A stretch of DNA of 64,000 nt from Candidatus Iainarchaeum sp. (GCA_018304465.1 JAGVWC010000011.1:87757-151756), one strand, 5' to 3'. Shown: positions 1 to 8,516, counted from the stretch's first letter. Notes: generated by a model from the sequence alone, not told the origin. A program made the numbers and translations.

Positions 1-476
1 ATCAACGAGACGCCGGCAAATCCGCGGATCGCATGGTCCACAGGCACATCGCTTTGATTCCACGGCCGGGTGTCAAATAAGGATTCTTGCCCGACTAATT
101 CAACTGACAAACCGCTTGCATCCGAAAAATTCAAAACGGATTCTCCAAAACGATTCGTTTCCCCAAAAAAAATCTCGTGTTTTTTCAAGCGTTTTTTCCA
201 AAACGAAATCGAATGAAGCGGAACCGAAAACGCCATCGAATCGATACTGCCTGCGCCGGGTTTTTGGTCCGGCAGCACCCAATTGAAAAAAGTCAAAATC
301 GTTCCGGGTTTACCGGTAACGTCCCCGAAATACAAATGATACACCGACGGGTCGTCAAAATTAACGGTTTTCTTGACAAACCGAAGCCCCAAAATCTTCG
401 TGTAAAAATCAAACGTAGCCTGAGCGTCTGAAGAAATCGCGGTCACGTGATGAATCCCGTTGATCGGTGCAATCAT
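1..476 (-). CDS. VOC-family (glyoxalase/ring-cleaving dioxygenase-like) protein, 3' part cut by window edge
   Basis: The reading frame is open from an ATG at 476 to the left edge (about 158 codons), so the C-terminal part is missing. It begins MIAPINGIHHVTAIS and continues with a DFYTKILGLRFVKKTVNFDDP segment, typical of the first beta-alpha-beta-beta-beta module of vicinal-oxygen-chelate proteins. The early His of the G-I-H-H-V-T motif is the usual first metal ligand. The match is closest to putative ring-cleaving dioxygenases or glyoxalase-like proteins that carry two such modules. Substrate cannot be told. It is transcribed leftward, away from the small membrane protein gene at 556. Confidence 0.8.
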   Translation of the reverse strand, partial: MIAPINGIHHVTAISSDAQATFDFYTKILGLRFVKKTVNFDDPSVYHLYFGDVTGKPGTILTFFNWVLPDQKPGAGSIDSMAFSVPLHSISFWKKRLKKHEIFFGETNRFGESVLNFSDASGLSVELVGQESLFDTRPWNQSDVPVDHAIRGFAGVSL

Positions 477-555
477 TACTCAATTATACTCCAAAGTTCT
501 TTAATGGTTTCACTTCAAAAACAAAAATTTTTAAAACAACTGAATTATCTTCACT

Positions 556-774
556 ATGGTCGAAAAGGAGGATCAAAAGACCAAATTTATTCCACTCGTT
601 TTCGTGGGAATTGGATTATTGCTGCTGGTCGTCGGATGCATCCAAGGTTCGCGATTAACGAAGGCTGCGGAAAAGACGCAACAGAACTATTCAACACGCG
701 GCCCACGGGAAGCAGAACACCGTATTCGGATCGCGCGCGAAGCTTTCTGCCAAAATTCTACATCGGCGAATTAA
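556..774 (+). CDS. Small membrane-anchored hypothetical protein
   Basis: A 72-residue frame with a charged N-terminus (MVEKEDQKTK) followed by one strongly hydrophobic helix (about residues 12-28, FIPLVFVGIGLLLLVVGC) and a polar, charged tail. This is the layout of a small single-pass membrane protein. A GGAGG-like run lies inside the first codons, so the start is not secured by a ribosome site. No family is recognised. Coding status rests on the hydrophobic segment and the free interval between the divergent VOC gene and the first decayed scpA-tail repeat. Confidence 0.4.
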   Translation: MVEKEDQKTKFIPLVFVGIGLLLLVVGCIQGSRLTKAAEKTQQNYSTRGPREAEHRIRIAREAFCQNSTSAN

Positions 775-826
775 AACAGTAACATCTCCTTAATTCTATT
801 CTTTTCTTTTTAATTTAGGAAAATTC

Positions 827-888
827 TGCCAAAAGTTATATTTTTCTTGTTCGTTTTTATTTCAGCGGATAAAGATATCTTCCCACAA
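827..888 (-). repeat. scpA-tail repeat A (decayed copy of the scpA 3' end)
   Basis: Read on the minus strand in the scpA frame it gives LWEDIFIR, then a stop in place of Trp, then NKNEQEK; the normal stop TAA is changed to TAT. It is colinear with the real scpA end (9818-9895), including the TTGGC-type bases just after the stop. It is the outermost copy of the first array and lies between the 134-residue lipoprotein gene and the small membrane protein. Confidence 0.8.
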
Positions 889-918
889 CGTTGCGTTTAT
901 TACAAAAAAAGAATTTTT

Positions 919-1323
919 TCAATCTGATGAAACAATTTCAAAGGCCAATAAATACTCGTCGTTTATTTTAAGCGCATATTTTCCATTGGCACCCGCTAAA
1001 CCAACCGTACGGGTATAATATTCAGTCCATCCATCAAAACGCGAATCCAACTTCTGCCATCCAAGCTGGTTTAGATCTTGGCTCAAGAGAGTATTTGGGT
1101 ATTCAACAAACTCGAATTGATTCAGAGTGATTTGGGTTTTTGTCAGAACATGCAATTCATCGAACGATTCAAAACTTGAACACCGGAAATTAAAATCGGG
1201 TGGAAGACTAGCTACATTGCATTGTAATACCGGCTTATTTGCCCAAAATGGCTTCTCTCCCACACACCCCATCAACAGGAGCCCCCCTACCAGGAGGATA
1301 CAAACCAAAGAAAGATGTTTCAT
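919..1323 (-). CDS. Small predicted lipoprotein
   Basis: A 134-residue protein with a textbook lipoprotein signal: MKHLSLV, a hydrophobic core, and a lipobox ending L-M-G-C at about residue 20. The mature part has no recognised domain; it contains Cys residues near positions 34, 48 and 51 that could form disulfides outside the cell. It sits between scpA-tail repeats A and B, so it may be cargo of the repeat-punctuated array. Likely exposed on the outer face of the membrane. Function unknown. Confidence 0.6.
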   Translation of the reverse strand: MKHLSLVCILLVGGLLLMGCVGEKPFWANKPVLQCNVASLPPDFNFRCSSFESFDELHVLTKTQITLNQFEFVEYPNTLLSQDLNQLGWQKLDSRFDGWTEYYTRTVGLAGANGKYALKINDEYLLAFEIVSSD

Positions 1324-1371
1324 GTTTCAAATACAATTAGAAAGAATAAAAATGTTCCTACAACGCATTTG

Positions 1372-1390
1372 TTTTGGCAAGAACAATTTC
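1372..1390 (+). repeat. Short inverted fragment of the scpA tail
   Basis: The bases TTTTGGCAAGAACAATT read on the plus strand match the scpA coding strand just before the WEDIFI codons (the W-Q-E-Q-F stretch), opposite in orientation to every other copy. It lies about 45 bases from repeat B, whose own copy lacks this part, so a small inversion inside one ancestral tail could explain both. The match is short and could be chance. Confidence 0.4.
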
Positions 1391-1431
1391 CTTTTTCACG
1401 AATTCCACAAAATAAGTTTAATTGCTGTTCT

Positions 1432-1472
1432 CTTGCGTTTTGTTCGAGCGGATGAAAATATCTTCCCAAATT
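1432..1472 (-). repeat. scpA-tail repeat B (decayed)
   Basis: On the minus strand in the scpA frame it reads IWEDIFIRSNKTQENSN and then TAA. The WEDIFIR core is intact; the downstream part has drifted. Third-position differences from the live gene (GAT ATT TTC ATC instead of GAT ATC TTT ATT) are silent. It separates the small lipoprotein gene (919-1323) from the lipoprotein at 1513-2664. Confidence 0.75.
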
Positions 1473-1512
1473 AACGAGTCTATTTTTAAAAGAAATTTTG
1501 TTTGGATCGGTT

Positions 1513-2664
1513 TCAATTCGGAAGCGACAAATCCCATTCTATTTTTTGATTCCCCGTAAAATCATCCGTATCGGGATGCGCGGCCCAAGAGTCATTCAAT
1601 GATCCGTTCAATCTCCCGGATTCGGTCCAGGTTCCCTCGATGAACGCCAGAGTTATTCCCAGTGGTTCGTCGTACGATTGGGCGGTTTCTTCGCAGCCTT
1701 CTTCGTTGGTCTGGGTCACGGTAACGTGCACCATGACCGCTTTGTCCACGATGGGTCCCGAATAAGTTCCGTCCGCATAGACGCCGACATATCCATCCTC
1801 ATATCGATCCAATACTTCGCTTCCACTGCCTGTTCGAACCGTCGTAGCGCAGTCGTCCCGGGTCGTTTCCTGAAACTCCCAGGTCAATAATCCGTCAGAC
1901 CAATAATACGTCAAGGCCTCCGGATTCCGATACCCGAAAACAGCATGTTCTTTCAAAGTCCCGCCCAGTATGGATACTCGAAGGAAATGGTTATACGAAT
2001 AATTTCTCGTCGCCCATTCACGGGTGACCCAACTACACTGCAACGGCGCCGAAGCCGCCCGGTTCATGATCTGGGTATTCAACGCGTCCAAATCCGCGGT
2101 ACTTGTCAATTCGGCTAATTCGATCAAACGCCCCTTGCACAGGGTCGAATTCGTTAACACGCCTTCGATATACGCTTTGATCTTATTCTTCACCGCATCC
2201 ATCAATTCCGGGTCCTTGATGCCAAGCGATTCGGCCCACGAAAACGCATCCAACCATGCGCGCGGAGTGGATGCGGGATCCGATAACACGAACCGAACCC
2301 ATTCCTTGATTCGGGCCACTACTTCAGCCGGCAATTCATCCTCCGAGACACCCGCTTCAATCAGGATCCGCATGGCCGCGGACTGCTGTGCGATCGTCGA
2401 AGAACTGCTTTTCATCACGTCTTTGGCGTCTTCGATCTTGGGATCGTTGTCCGCGTCCGGATCCGGTCCCGGATTGTTTCCCAACGGACCCGAATCGTCA
2501 TTCGAATCCGATGCGGGATTATTCGAACCGCTTGGCGGAAAAGTCGCCGCATTTGGACCCGTCGAAGACGGAACCTGGGCACAACCGACAAGCCACACGA
2601 GCAAAAGCACGGCCAACGGCCACACGATCAATCGAAGACGCCTATTCACGGGAAAACCAATCAC
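1513..2664 (-). CDS. Predicted lipoprotein with Asp/Asn/Pro-rich linker
   Basis: A 383-residue protein with a signal peptide and lipobox (W-L-V-G-C at about residue 28), then an Asn/Asp/Pro/Ser-rich linker to about residue 75, then a helical region and a C-terminal beta-rich region with scattered Cys (C-T-V-R, E-G-C-E-E). The start codon is GTG at 2664; another GTG lies five codons later. A TATA-like CCATAAATAG is seen upstream near 2690-2700 on the minus strand. No domain is recognised. Expected to be lipid-anchored on the cell surface; the linker resembles those of other surface proteins in this window. Confidence 0.7.
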   Translation of the reverse strand: MIGFPVNRRLRLIVWPLAVLLLVWLVGCAQVPSSTGPNAATFPPSGSNNPASDSNDDSGPLGNNPGPDPDADNDPKIEDAKDVMKSSSSTIAQQSAAMRILIEAGVSEDELPAEVVARIKEWVRFVLSDPASTPRAWLDAFSWAESLGIKDPELMDAVKNKIKAYIEGVLTNSTLCKGRLIELAELTSTADLDALNTQIMNRAASAPLQCSWVTREWATRNYSYNHFLRVSILGGTLKEHAVFGYRNPEALTYYWSDGLLTWEFQETTRDDCATTVRTGSGSEVLDRYEDGYVGVYADGTYSGPIVDKAVMVHVTVTQTNEEGCEETAQSYDEPLGITLAFIEGTWTESGRLNGSLNDSWAAHPDTDDFTGNQKIEWDLSLPN

Positions 2665-2869
2665 GCTATCAGAATGAATTTTCCTACTATTTATGGATTG
2701 CGTTATGAATCGCTCATTACGCTTCCGTGTCCCATTTCACGAAGAAGTCTTCCCGCGACCGCACAAATCCAAACGAGCCGAGGCCATTTTGCAGGGAAAA
2801 GATATACAGTTGTGAAGGCAAAAAAAAGCATATTTTTATGGGAACAAAACCGCCGTAAAACCACGTTTT

Positions 2870-5149
2870 TCAGGGATTCCGTTTCAGGAGAACCCCTGAT
2901 TTGGCTTCCATTGCAATCGAGGAAACCGGCGCGCCCGAAAGCGTATAAAACGTGCCTGCAAGCGAAACCGTTTCGGTCACGGTTCCCGAATTCACGAGCA
3001 CGAGCACGTTTTGGTATTCGCGCTCATACACGCCGACGGTTCCGGAACGCAGGTGATATTCTTCACGCGGCTGCCCCACGTTGGTGTCCCACGCGTCAAA
3101 ATGCACGTAGGTCTGGTAGGGCCCCGGATCCAAACCGAAATGAAAAAACGCGAACCGCTGGTTTCCAAGCAAGAAAGTCGCGAACGAATAGGACGCCACT
3201 TTTTTCATCTGAATGGTATCCGGATCAGAGGGATTGAGCCTATTCGCGTCCGGCAACCGGAGCCGCCCTTGTGCAAGATAAATCCGCGTCTTCGAAATCG
3301 AATTCAGTTCATCCAACTGCTTTTTCCAAGTGGCGCCTGAAAGCCACGAACCAATGGGAGCCGTCCACGGAGACGCGACGAATTGCTCGTCCATTCCCCC
3401 ATCAGTTAAACTCGGAAACGAATCGTCTTCGGTCCAACTGTAAATGATTCCGTTAAAAACAGTGAGCTTGGGCTTGATTGCGGCCCGAACGAACGAAATC
3501 GTATCACTCATGCGCTGGGGCCACGCGTCAATGAAAGCCTGATCCGGTTCGGACAATGCCCGATAACTCACATACACCGTGCTGTAGGGCTCAACCGGAG
3601 TTCCGAGCACGATCTGGTTTTTGGAATAGCTTCCGCCTGCAAAAAAATCGGTTCCGGTTTGGTCCGGATTATCGAACGCCGTGATGTCGTTTTCACACGC
3701 GTAATACGGTTGTGGCGTGTGCAAATTCTCATCCGGCAGATCAATGGTTTTTCCGTCGGATCCGACCGTCTGGGACTCGCTTGAAACCCAGCGGATAAAT
3801 CGGTTGGCGGTCACAATCCGTCCCAGCGCGTTGTCCAGGAATATTCCGTCCAAATTTTGGTTTTTGGAAAGAAGCGCTTTCGAATAATCGGCCAACGCTT
3901 CCCGCCAAGCGGTTTCCGGATTGATGAGATACCCCGTGAAATAACAACGGTGCCGCAGACGGTTTTCGCGAGTAACCGGATGGTTCCGGGCATGGGCAAA
4001 GGCGTTCTCGTTGTCTTTGATCGCGTCCCAGACCTCTTTCACCCAGGTTTCATTCTCGTAAACCGTGTAGGTCTGGGCATACTCGACCACGGGAAGACGG
4101 TTACTGGATTGAGACAACAACTCCGATCCAAATACCAGGCCCCGAATCGAAAAATCCAGTTTGTCAAGCAAAAAATCATGAATTTGCATCGGATCCGTGA
4201 CTTCCGAGACCGTTCCGTCAAGATGAAACCGCTGTACTTTCGTCACATTGTAGGCCGGAAACTGGATTTTGACTATATCGGACTGGCTTGCGATCAGACA
4301 ATCCCACGGGCAATTGTCTGTTCCCTCGCCTTTGCCGCACACCTGGTCCCCGCAGACACCCGCGCAATCCGAAGGACACGTCAACGCGGTTTCGCCGGCT
4401 TCGCACGCGTCGTTTCCGCACGAGTTGCATTGCGAAACATCGAACCCAGAACAATCCGGCTTGCAGGAAAGCGATCCGCCTGCGAAGCCCTGCAATCCAC
4501 AAGTCTGGGAATTCAAGTCGGAAGAATCACAGGATTCGAATCCCTCAATGATTCCGTTTCCGCAGGAGTAGACCGGCGGGGTTTCCAAAATGCATTGTTT
4601 GACATCAAAGCTTCGGCAATCGGACGCACACAACAAGGTTCCGCCTTTAAATCCAAACGACCGGCAGGTAGTGCCGTTTAACTTCTCCTTGTCGCAGACC
4701 TCCGGCGTTTCAATCACCGAATCGCCGCACACGGGCCGTGAACCGCAATCATTCGAATTGCAGACGGGTAAAGCCGGACAATCGACTTTACACGAATTCG
4801 AATTCTCGCCGATTTCTGATTCACACACGCCATTGGCATTGCACACCCAACAATCCAATAAACAATTATTCACGTTCTCGCCGGTTTCACACACCGAATT
4901 CCCGCAAAGGTACTCCGGATTCGACACCGGAAGAACCGGGTCCGGCAAATTTCCGAAAAAATTGGCATCACTGTTTGAGTCGCCTACCGGCAAAGCAGGC
5001 GGTCTTTGAACCGACAGCCCCACCCAAGTGATTCCGATAACAAGAACAACAAACAAGACCAAGGAAACCGTGTTAAGCATTTGATTGATCGGCGCCTTGC
5101 CAGACGGTGTGGACACGAACACAAGATCTTTCGATGCGTCGGATTCCAT
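2870..5149 (-). CDS. Membrane-anchored Cys-rich protein with C-terminal glycoside-hydrolase-like domain
   Basis: About 759 residues from the ATG at 5149 (a TTG four codons earlier is less likely). One N-terminal transmembrane helix (about residues 26-46) is followed by about seven short Cys-rich modules to about residue 280, of the pattern C-G-N-x-x-C-E-x-G-E and C-P-x-D-C, as in EGF-like/dickkopf-type repeats of archaeal surface proteins. The remaining ~470 residues resemble putative TIM-barrel glycoside hydrolases of the GHL/endo-polygalactosaminidase-like type, with an L-D-G-I-F-L-D-N strand carrying likely acidic catalytic residues and a beta-sandwich end. It would face outward and act on polysaccharide. 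Substrate unknown. Confidence 0.7.
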   Translation of the reverse strand: MESDASKDLVFVSTPSGKAPINQMLNTVSLVLFVVLVIGITWVGLSVQRPPALPVGDSNSDANFFGNLPDPVLPVSNPEYLCGNSVCETGENVNNCLLDCWVCNANGVCESEIGENSNSCKVDCPALPVCNSNDCGSRPVCGDSVIETPEVCDKEKLNGTTCRSFGFKGGTLLCASDCRSFDVKQCILETPPVYSCGNGIIEGFESCDSSDLNSQTCGLQGFAGGSLSCKPDCSGFDVSQCNSCGNDACEAGETALTCPSDCAGVCGDQVCGKGEGTDNCPWDCLIASQSDIVKIQFPAYNVTKVQRFHLDGTVSEVTDPMQIHDFLLDKLDFSIRGLVFGSELLSQSSNRLPVVEYAQTYTVYENETWVKEVWDAIKDNENAFAHARNHPVTRENRLRHRCYFTGYLINPETAWREALADYSKALLSKNQNLDGIFLDNALGRIVTANRFIRWVSSESQTVGSDGKTIDLPDENLHTPQPYYACENDITAFDNPDQTGTDFFAGGSYSKNQIVLGTPVEPYSTVYVSYRALSEPDQAFIDAWPQRMSDTISFVRAAIKPKLTVFNGIIYSWTEDDSFPSLTDGGMDEQFVASPWTAPIGSWLSGATWKKQLDELNSISKTRIYLAQGRLRLPDANRLNPSDPDTIQMKKVASYSFATFLLGNQRFAFFHFGLDPGPYQTYVHFDAWDTNVGQPREEYHLRSGTVGVYEREYQNVLVLVNSGTVTETVSLAGTFYTLSGAPVSSIAMEAKSGVLLKRNP

Positions 5150-5319
5150 GTAGATTAACAAAGAGGATTCGCCAATAAAAAGCTAACTGAAAAAAAGATT
5201 TTTTTTCTATTTGGAAACGCGAAATCCGTTTTTTTTCAAATCCAAAATCACGGAATTTAGCTTCTCGATTATTTTCCCACAGCCCGATGGCAATTCAAAA
5301 CAAAAAAAATAAAAAGATT

Positions 5320-5341
5320 AGAGGCGATTCGCCTCTTTTTT
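5320..5341 (-). terminator. Hairpin terminator downstream of the DUF4382 lipoprotein gene
   Basis: AGAGGCGATTCGCCTCT at 5320-5336 is a near-perfect inverted repeat. On the minus strand it is followed by a T-rich run, and it lies only a few bases past the stop codon of the gene at 5346. It would also work on the plus strand (TTTTTT follows), but no plus gene ends here. Confidence 0.6.
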
Positions 5342-5345
5342 GACC

Positions 5346-6686
5346 TTACGGAATCGAAATAATGCCGTCGACTCCGATCTCGAGAATGACTTGGGGTCCA
5401 ATGCGCATATCGACACCCATCTCGCCGTCTTCATTCATTCCAACAGCGTGTTTGGTCGTGGTGATTCCACCCACTAAGATCACTTTTTGGCCTTGGGTCA
5501 CCGAAACATCCACTTCGGATTTGGTTTCAACCAAGATAACGGGGGCCAAAATATACTTTCCATTGCCCGTTACATGCAGCGAATCATCCGCATTAAAATC
5601 CAATACCGCAGTGGCCGTCTCGTTTTGGTCCACTTCAAGATTGGCGTCAATTCGCAGTACATTTGACGGAAGCTTCGCGGTTTTGGCCTGGTTATCGACC
5701 GTCAAGTTGACATCGGACACGGATAACCGAATCTGATCATATGTTCCGGCCATCACATTGACATCCGCCATCAATGCGATTGAACTGTCGGCACTCAATG
5801 CGATCAGGTCGAATGTTTGCACCGAAGAAGAAATGGTATTCCACAGGCCTGCATTCGAATCGCGGACTTCCACGCGTGTAACCGTCAGCAAAATACTGGT
5901 TACATTGTTCAAGTCTTTTTTGGCATCCGTGATTCCAATGACCACGCGTCCGTTTCCCCGGCCTTGCGGACCAAGACCAATTCTAATTTTGCCTTGGGCA
6001 TCAATGTCAAGGGCCGTGTCGCGGGGAATGCCGATTCCAACACCCATGTTTCCCTGGATGTCCATTCCGAATTTGGCGTTTGATTTAACAGTTCCGCCTC
6101 GAACTGAAATGGAATTGTTCGAACCTGCTTCAACTGTTGCATTGCTTCGGGTTTCCATTTGAATTACCGGCGCCAGAATATATTTGCCGTTTCCCGTGAC
6201 ATGCAATGATTCGTCAGCCAATACATCCAAAACAACAGTCGAAGTCGAGTTGCTATTGACATCTAATTGCCCCACTAGTTTTAGTTCGTTGGATGGCAAT
6301 TTGGCTTCGGTGGTTCCGGTTTCATCCGTGACCATCACTTTAGAAATCTGCAACCGCAACTGCTGATACGTTCCAGGCTGCAAATTGACATCCGTCAATG
6401 CAACCACCATGGATTGCGACTTTAAGGCCAACAAATCCACTGTTTTGGATGTGGATGATACGGTTACCCAGCCTTTGGATGCACTATGCACTTGAATCTG
6501 ATCAATCGTCACATCGATTTTTGATACGGACTCCATGTTTGCGGCCGCATCCGTGATTCCGATGACTATCCGACCGGTTGAGGCACCACCATTTGGATTC
6601 GACGGGGCACTTGTACAACCAACGAGTAATAGCAGAAGTACTAAGGCCACCATTCCGATTGGAACTGAAAAACGCTTCAAACTCAT
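5346..6686 (-). CDS. Lipoprotein with two DUF4382 domains
   Basis: 446 residues from the ATG at 6686 (a GTG three codons earlier is the alternative). Signal peptide with lipobox L-L-V-G-C at about residue 24. Two homologous halves follow, each starting V-I-G-I-T-D-A and containing a V-D-L-L-A-L / F-D-L-I-A-L strand, a G-T-Y-x-Q-(L/I)-R-L motif and the phrase SLHVTGNGKYILAPVI, all diagnostic of DUF4382. The duplication is internal. The family is found in archaeal and bacterial surface lipoproteins; no activity is known. A TATA-like TTTATATTG lies near 6718-6726, and a hairpin terminator follows the gene. Confidence 0.85.
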   Translation of the reverse strand: MSLKRFSVPIGMVALVLLLLLVGCTSAPSNPNGGASTGRIVIGITDAAANMESVSKIDVTIDQIQVHSASKGWVTVSSTSKTVDLLALKSQSMVVALTDVNLQPGTYQQLRLQISKVMVTDETGTTEAKLPSNELKLVGQLDVNSNSTSTVVLDVLADESLHVTGNGKYILAPVIQMETRSNATVEAGSNNSISVRGGTVKSNAKFGMDIQGNMGVGIGIPRDTALDIDAQGKIRIGLGPQGRGNGRVVIGITDAKKDLNNVTSILLTVTRVEVRDSNAGLWNTISSSVQTFDLIALSADSSIALMADVNVMAGTYDQIRLSVSDVNLTVDNQAKTAKLPSNVLRIDANLEVDQNETATAVLDFNADDSLHVTGNGKYILAPVILVETKSEVDVSVTQGQKVILVGGITTTKHAVGMNEDGEMGVDMRIGPQVILEIGVDGIISIP

Positions 6687-6772
6687 TCTATCCACCCAAT
6701 AAACATGAGTAATATTTCAATATAAATCAGTTGCTTTTATAGCGATCGGCCATTGTGACGAGTAACAAACCC

Positions 6773-6849
6773 GGCCAAAAGTCTTATTTTTCCTGTTCGT
6801 TTTTATTCCAGTGGATGAAAATATCTTCCCAGAATTGTTCATGCCAAAA
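6773..6849 (-). repeat. scpA-tail repeat C (well preserved)
   Basis: Across 68 aligned bases (6781-6848 against 9827-9894) it differs from the live scpA end at seven positions; five of these are third codon positions of the scpA frame. It still encodes EQFWEDIFIHWNKNEQEK followed by TAA, and keeps the TTGGC-type bases beyond the stop. It lies between the DUF4382 lipoprotein promoter and the stop of the basic 119-residue protein. Confidence 0.9.
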
Positions 6850-6879
6850 ATGTGTAAATGTGATTGACCACGAAATGAC

Positions 6880-7239
6880 CTATGCTCGTTTTGGGTTTAA
6901 TGCGGATTCCAATTTAGCCCATATTTTTTTGAACTGTTGAGGAGAACAGCTTTTTTGCAATTGCAAACGGAATGATTTCTTGCTGATGACTCCCGAACGG
7001 ATTAACTGGGCTGCAAACCCAATCCTGAATTGCTCGCTCTGAATAATCTTCGGAACAGGGATTGCGTTCGTAGGAATAAACATCGGGCCGACGGGCTGCC
7101 GTTCTCGAATCTGCTTTTTCGCATAGTCGTTCATTCTCCATTTAACGGTATTCACCGTTTTTCTGATTTGGCGTGCAGTACTTGGCCTTCCTCGTGTTGC
7201 CGTTTTCGTTTTCGGCTTTTTTTGTTTTCTCACACTCAT
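6880..7239 (-). CDS. Basic hypothetical protein (array cargo)
   Basis: 119 residues from an ATG at 7239 that has a strong ribosome site (GAGGAGG) six bases ahead; the longer frame from a TTG at 7254 is not needed. The N-terminal ~35 residues are very rich in Lys, Arg and Thr (MSVRKQKKPKTKTATRG), followed by predicted helices. It starts about 20 bases after the stop codon of scpA-tail repeat D, the same relation that the 205-residue gene has to the live scpA. No family recognised; a nucleic-acid-binding role is possible from charge alone. Confidence 0.6.
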   Translation of the reverse strand: MSVRKQKKPKTKTATRGRPSTARQIRKTVNTVKWRMNDYAKKQIRERQPVGPMFIPTNAIPVPKIIQSEQFRIGFAAQLIRSGVISKKSFRLQLQKSCSPQQFKKIWAKLESALNPKRA

Positions 7240-7247
7240 TTCCTCCT

Positions 7248-7344
7248 CAGCCAATCGGCTTATTTTTCCTGCTGATTTTTATTCTTTTGATTTTTGTCAG
7301 CCAAGAAACGTTTTTTGTTGTTAGAACTTGCTCTTGTCACATTA
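7248..7344 (-). repeat. scpA-tail repeat D (3' part intact, 5' part decayed)
   Basis: From the TTGGCTG bases after the stop (7248-7254) through TAA (7258-7260) to the NKNQQEK codons the match to the live scpA end is almost exact. The WEDIFIRW codons are disrupted, but at 7320-7344 a drifted version of the more upstream scpA part (GAACTTGCTCTTGTCACATTA) remains in the right order. It separates two cargo genes, 6880-7239 and 7399-8460. Confidence 0.7.
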
Positions 7345-7398
7345 TTTTTAATTGTGCAAAGAAACGATTCTTTCTCCTCTGGATATAACTCAGGGCCC

Positions 7399-8460
7399 CT
7401 ATGCGCTTTGTTTTTGCTTGATAACATCTCGCATTTGGTATAACCGACTTTCAGCAATGCCGGTAATTTCGGTTACACGAGTCGGATGATAACCGCGCCG
7501 CAAGAATTCTTCTGCAATCGTGTCTCGGATGAACTTCAAGGGAATTCTGAGCTGTTTGGCCATTTTTCTCCAATTGAAGCTCATTGGCGTTTTTTTCGGC
7601 ATGAAAACACGAATGATCCGCTTCTTTGCTTTTTTGCTTTCCTGAAATCGTCGGCCAGTAATTCCATGGGCAACTCTGACTTTGGTAGCGGATTGACGAA
7701 TTGCGTTGATGGTGGTCGAGTACCCGTGACGGGATTCGCGTTCGAGTGCTCGCTGTGCAATTCTATCGCGCGGTTCAAAAGTGAGTTTGAATGCTTTTCG
7801 GAGAAATTCTTCTCTCCGCGCCGCATTGGGTATACGCTTTCCTTCGAATGATCTTCGCTCTTGAAGGCTTCGGATTTTTTTGGCGATTCGTGTCACTGTT
7901 TCTAATCCGACAAAGATATGTTGGTCGGCCAATCGACCCGGAATTTCTGTTTCGGTATACTTGAATTTTCCTTCCGGTGTTCGCGCTGAAAGAAGTTTGG
8001 CAACAGCATCCCACGCGTCTTTGCGAACACGAGCCTTGGCAATCTTTTGTCCCACGCTCTTAGTGTTTTTTCGTCCGTGGATTCGATTGTTCATACTTTT
8101 GACTCCCGCAAAGGAGATCCCTGATTTAGCAGCAATCTCCCCAAGAGTCATCTTTCTTCCGCGCAATTTAGATGTAACCCAATCAACGGTCGCTGGTTCC
8201 AATATAGTCTCCAATCGTCGGCTTCTGCCATTGGCCGCAATTCCTTGTTCAATAATTTTCTCCGGAGTCCGTGCACCAGAAAAAACAAGCACTCGTTTCA
8301 CAGCTTGACCAGACGCACGAACTCTCTGCTTAATACTGGAAATTGGTTCTGTGTCGGGCGATTCAAGGATTCGTGAAAATGTCTGAAAAGGCAATCGTCT
8401 ACGCGAGGCCTTTGCATAGTGCGCATACAAGGAAGGTATTTGATGTGAAGGAATCGGCAT
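7399..8460 (-). CDS. Basic helix-turn-helix-type DNA-binding protein (array cargo)
   Basis: 353 residues from the ATG at 8460. Strongly basic throughout. A segment near residues 125-150 (MTLGEIAAKSGISFAGVKSM) fits a helix-turn-helix, and the C-terminal ~30 residues (RGYHPTRVTEITGIAESRLYQ) fit a second one, so it may contain several HTH units. The catalytic Arg/His/Arg/Tyr set of tyrosine recombinases and the Ser motif of resolvases are not seen. A TATA-like TTTATATTC at 8483-8491 gives it its own promoter between it and repeat E. It could be the regulator or a DNA-binding partner of the array. Family not identified. Confidence 0.6.
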   Translation of the reverse strand: MPIPSHQIPSLYAHYAKASRRRLPFQTFSRILESPDTEPISSIKQRVRASGQAVKRVLVFSGARTPEKIIEQGIAANGRSRRLETILEPATVDWVTSKLRGRKMTLGEIAAKSGISFAGVKSMNNRIHGRKNTKSVGQKIAKARVRKDAWDAVAKLLSARTPEGKFKYTETEIPGRLADQHIFVGLETVTRIAKKIRSLQERRSFEGKRIPNAARREEFLRKAFKLTFEPRDRIAQRALERESRHGYSTTINAIRQSATKVRVAHGITGRRFQESKKAKKRIIRVFMPKKTPMSFNWRKMAKQLRIPLKFIRDTIAEEFLRRGYHPTRVTEITGIAESRLYQMRDVIKQKQSA

Positions 8461-8516
8461 TTCAAACACACATCATTGTCGAATATAAATCTTGCCATAG
8501 GCACAGTAGTATTTTT

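Noticed and set aside
4520..4560. tRNA T-arm-like GGATTCGAATCCC
   Set aside because: Lies inside the Cys-rich glycoside-hydrolase-like gene with no acceptor, D or anticodon arms around it.
4218..5031. Several long frames opposite the Cys-rich repeats
   Set aside because: Antisense of the Cys-rich coding region, where stop codons are scarce; no protein-like composition or start signals.
7399..8460. Tyrosine or serine recombinase for the array
   Set aside because: The Arg...His-x-x-Arg...Tyr set and the resolvase Ser/Arg motifs could not be found in this or any other protein of the window.
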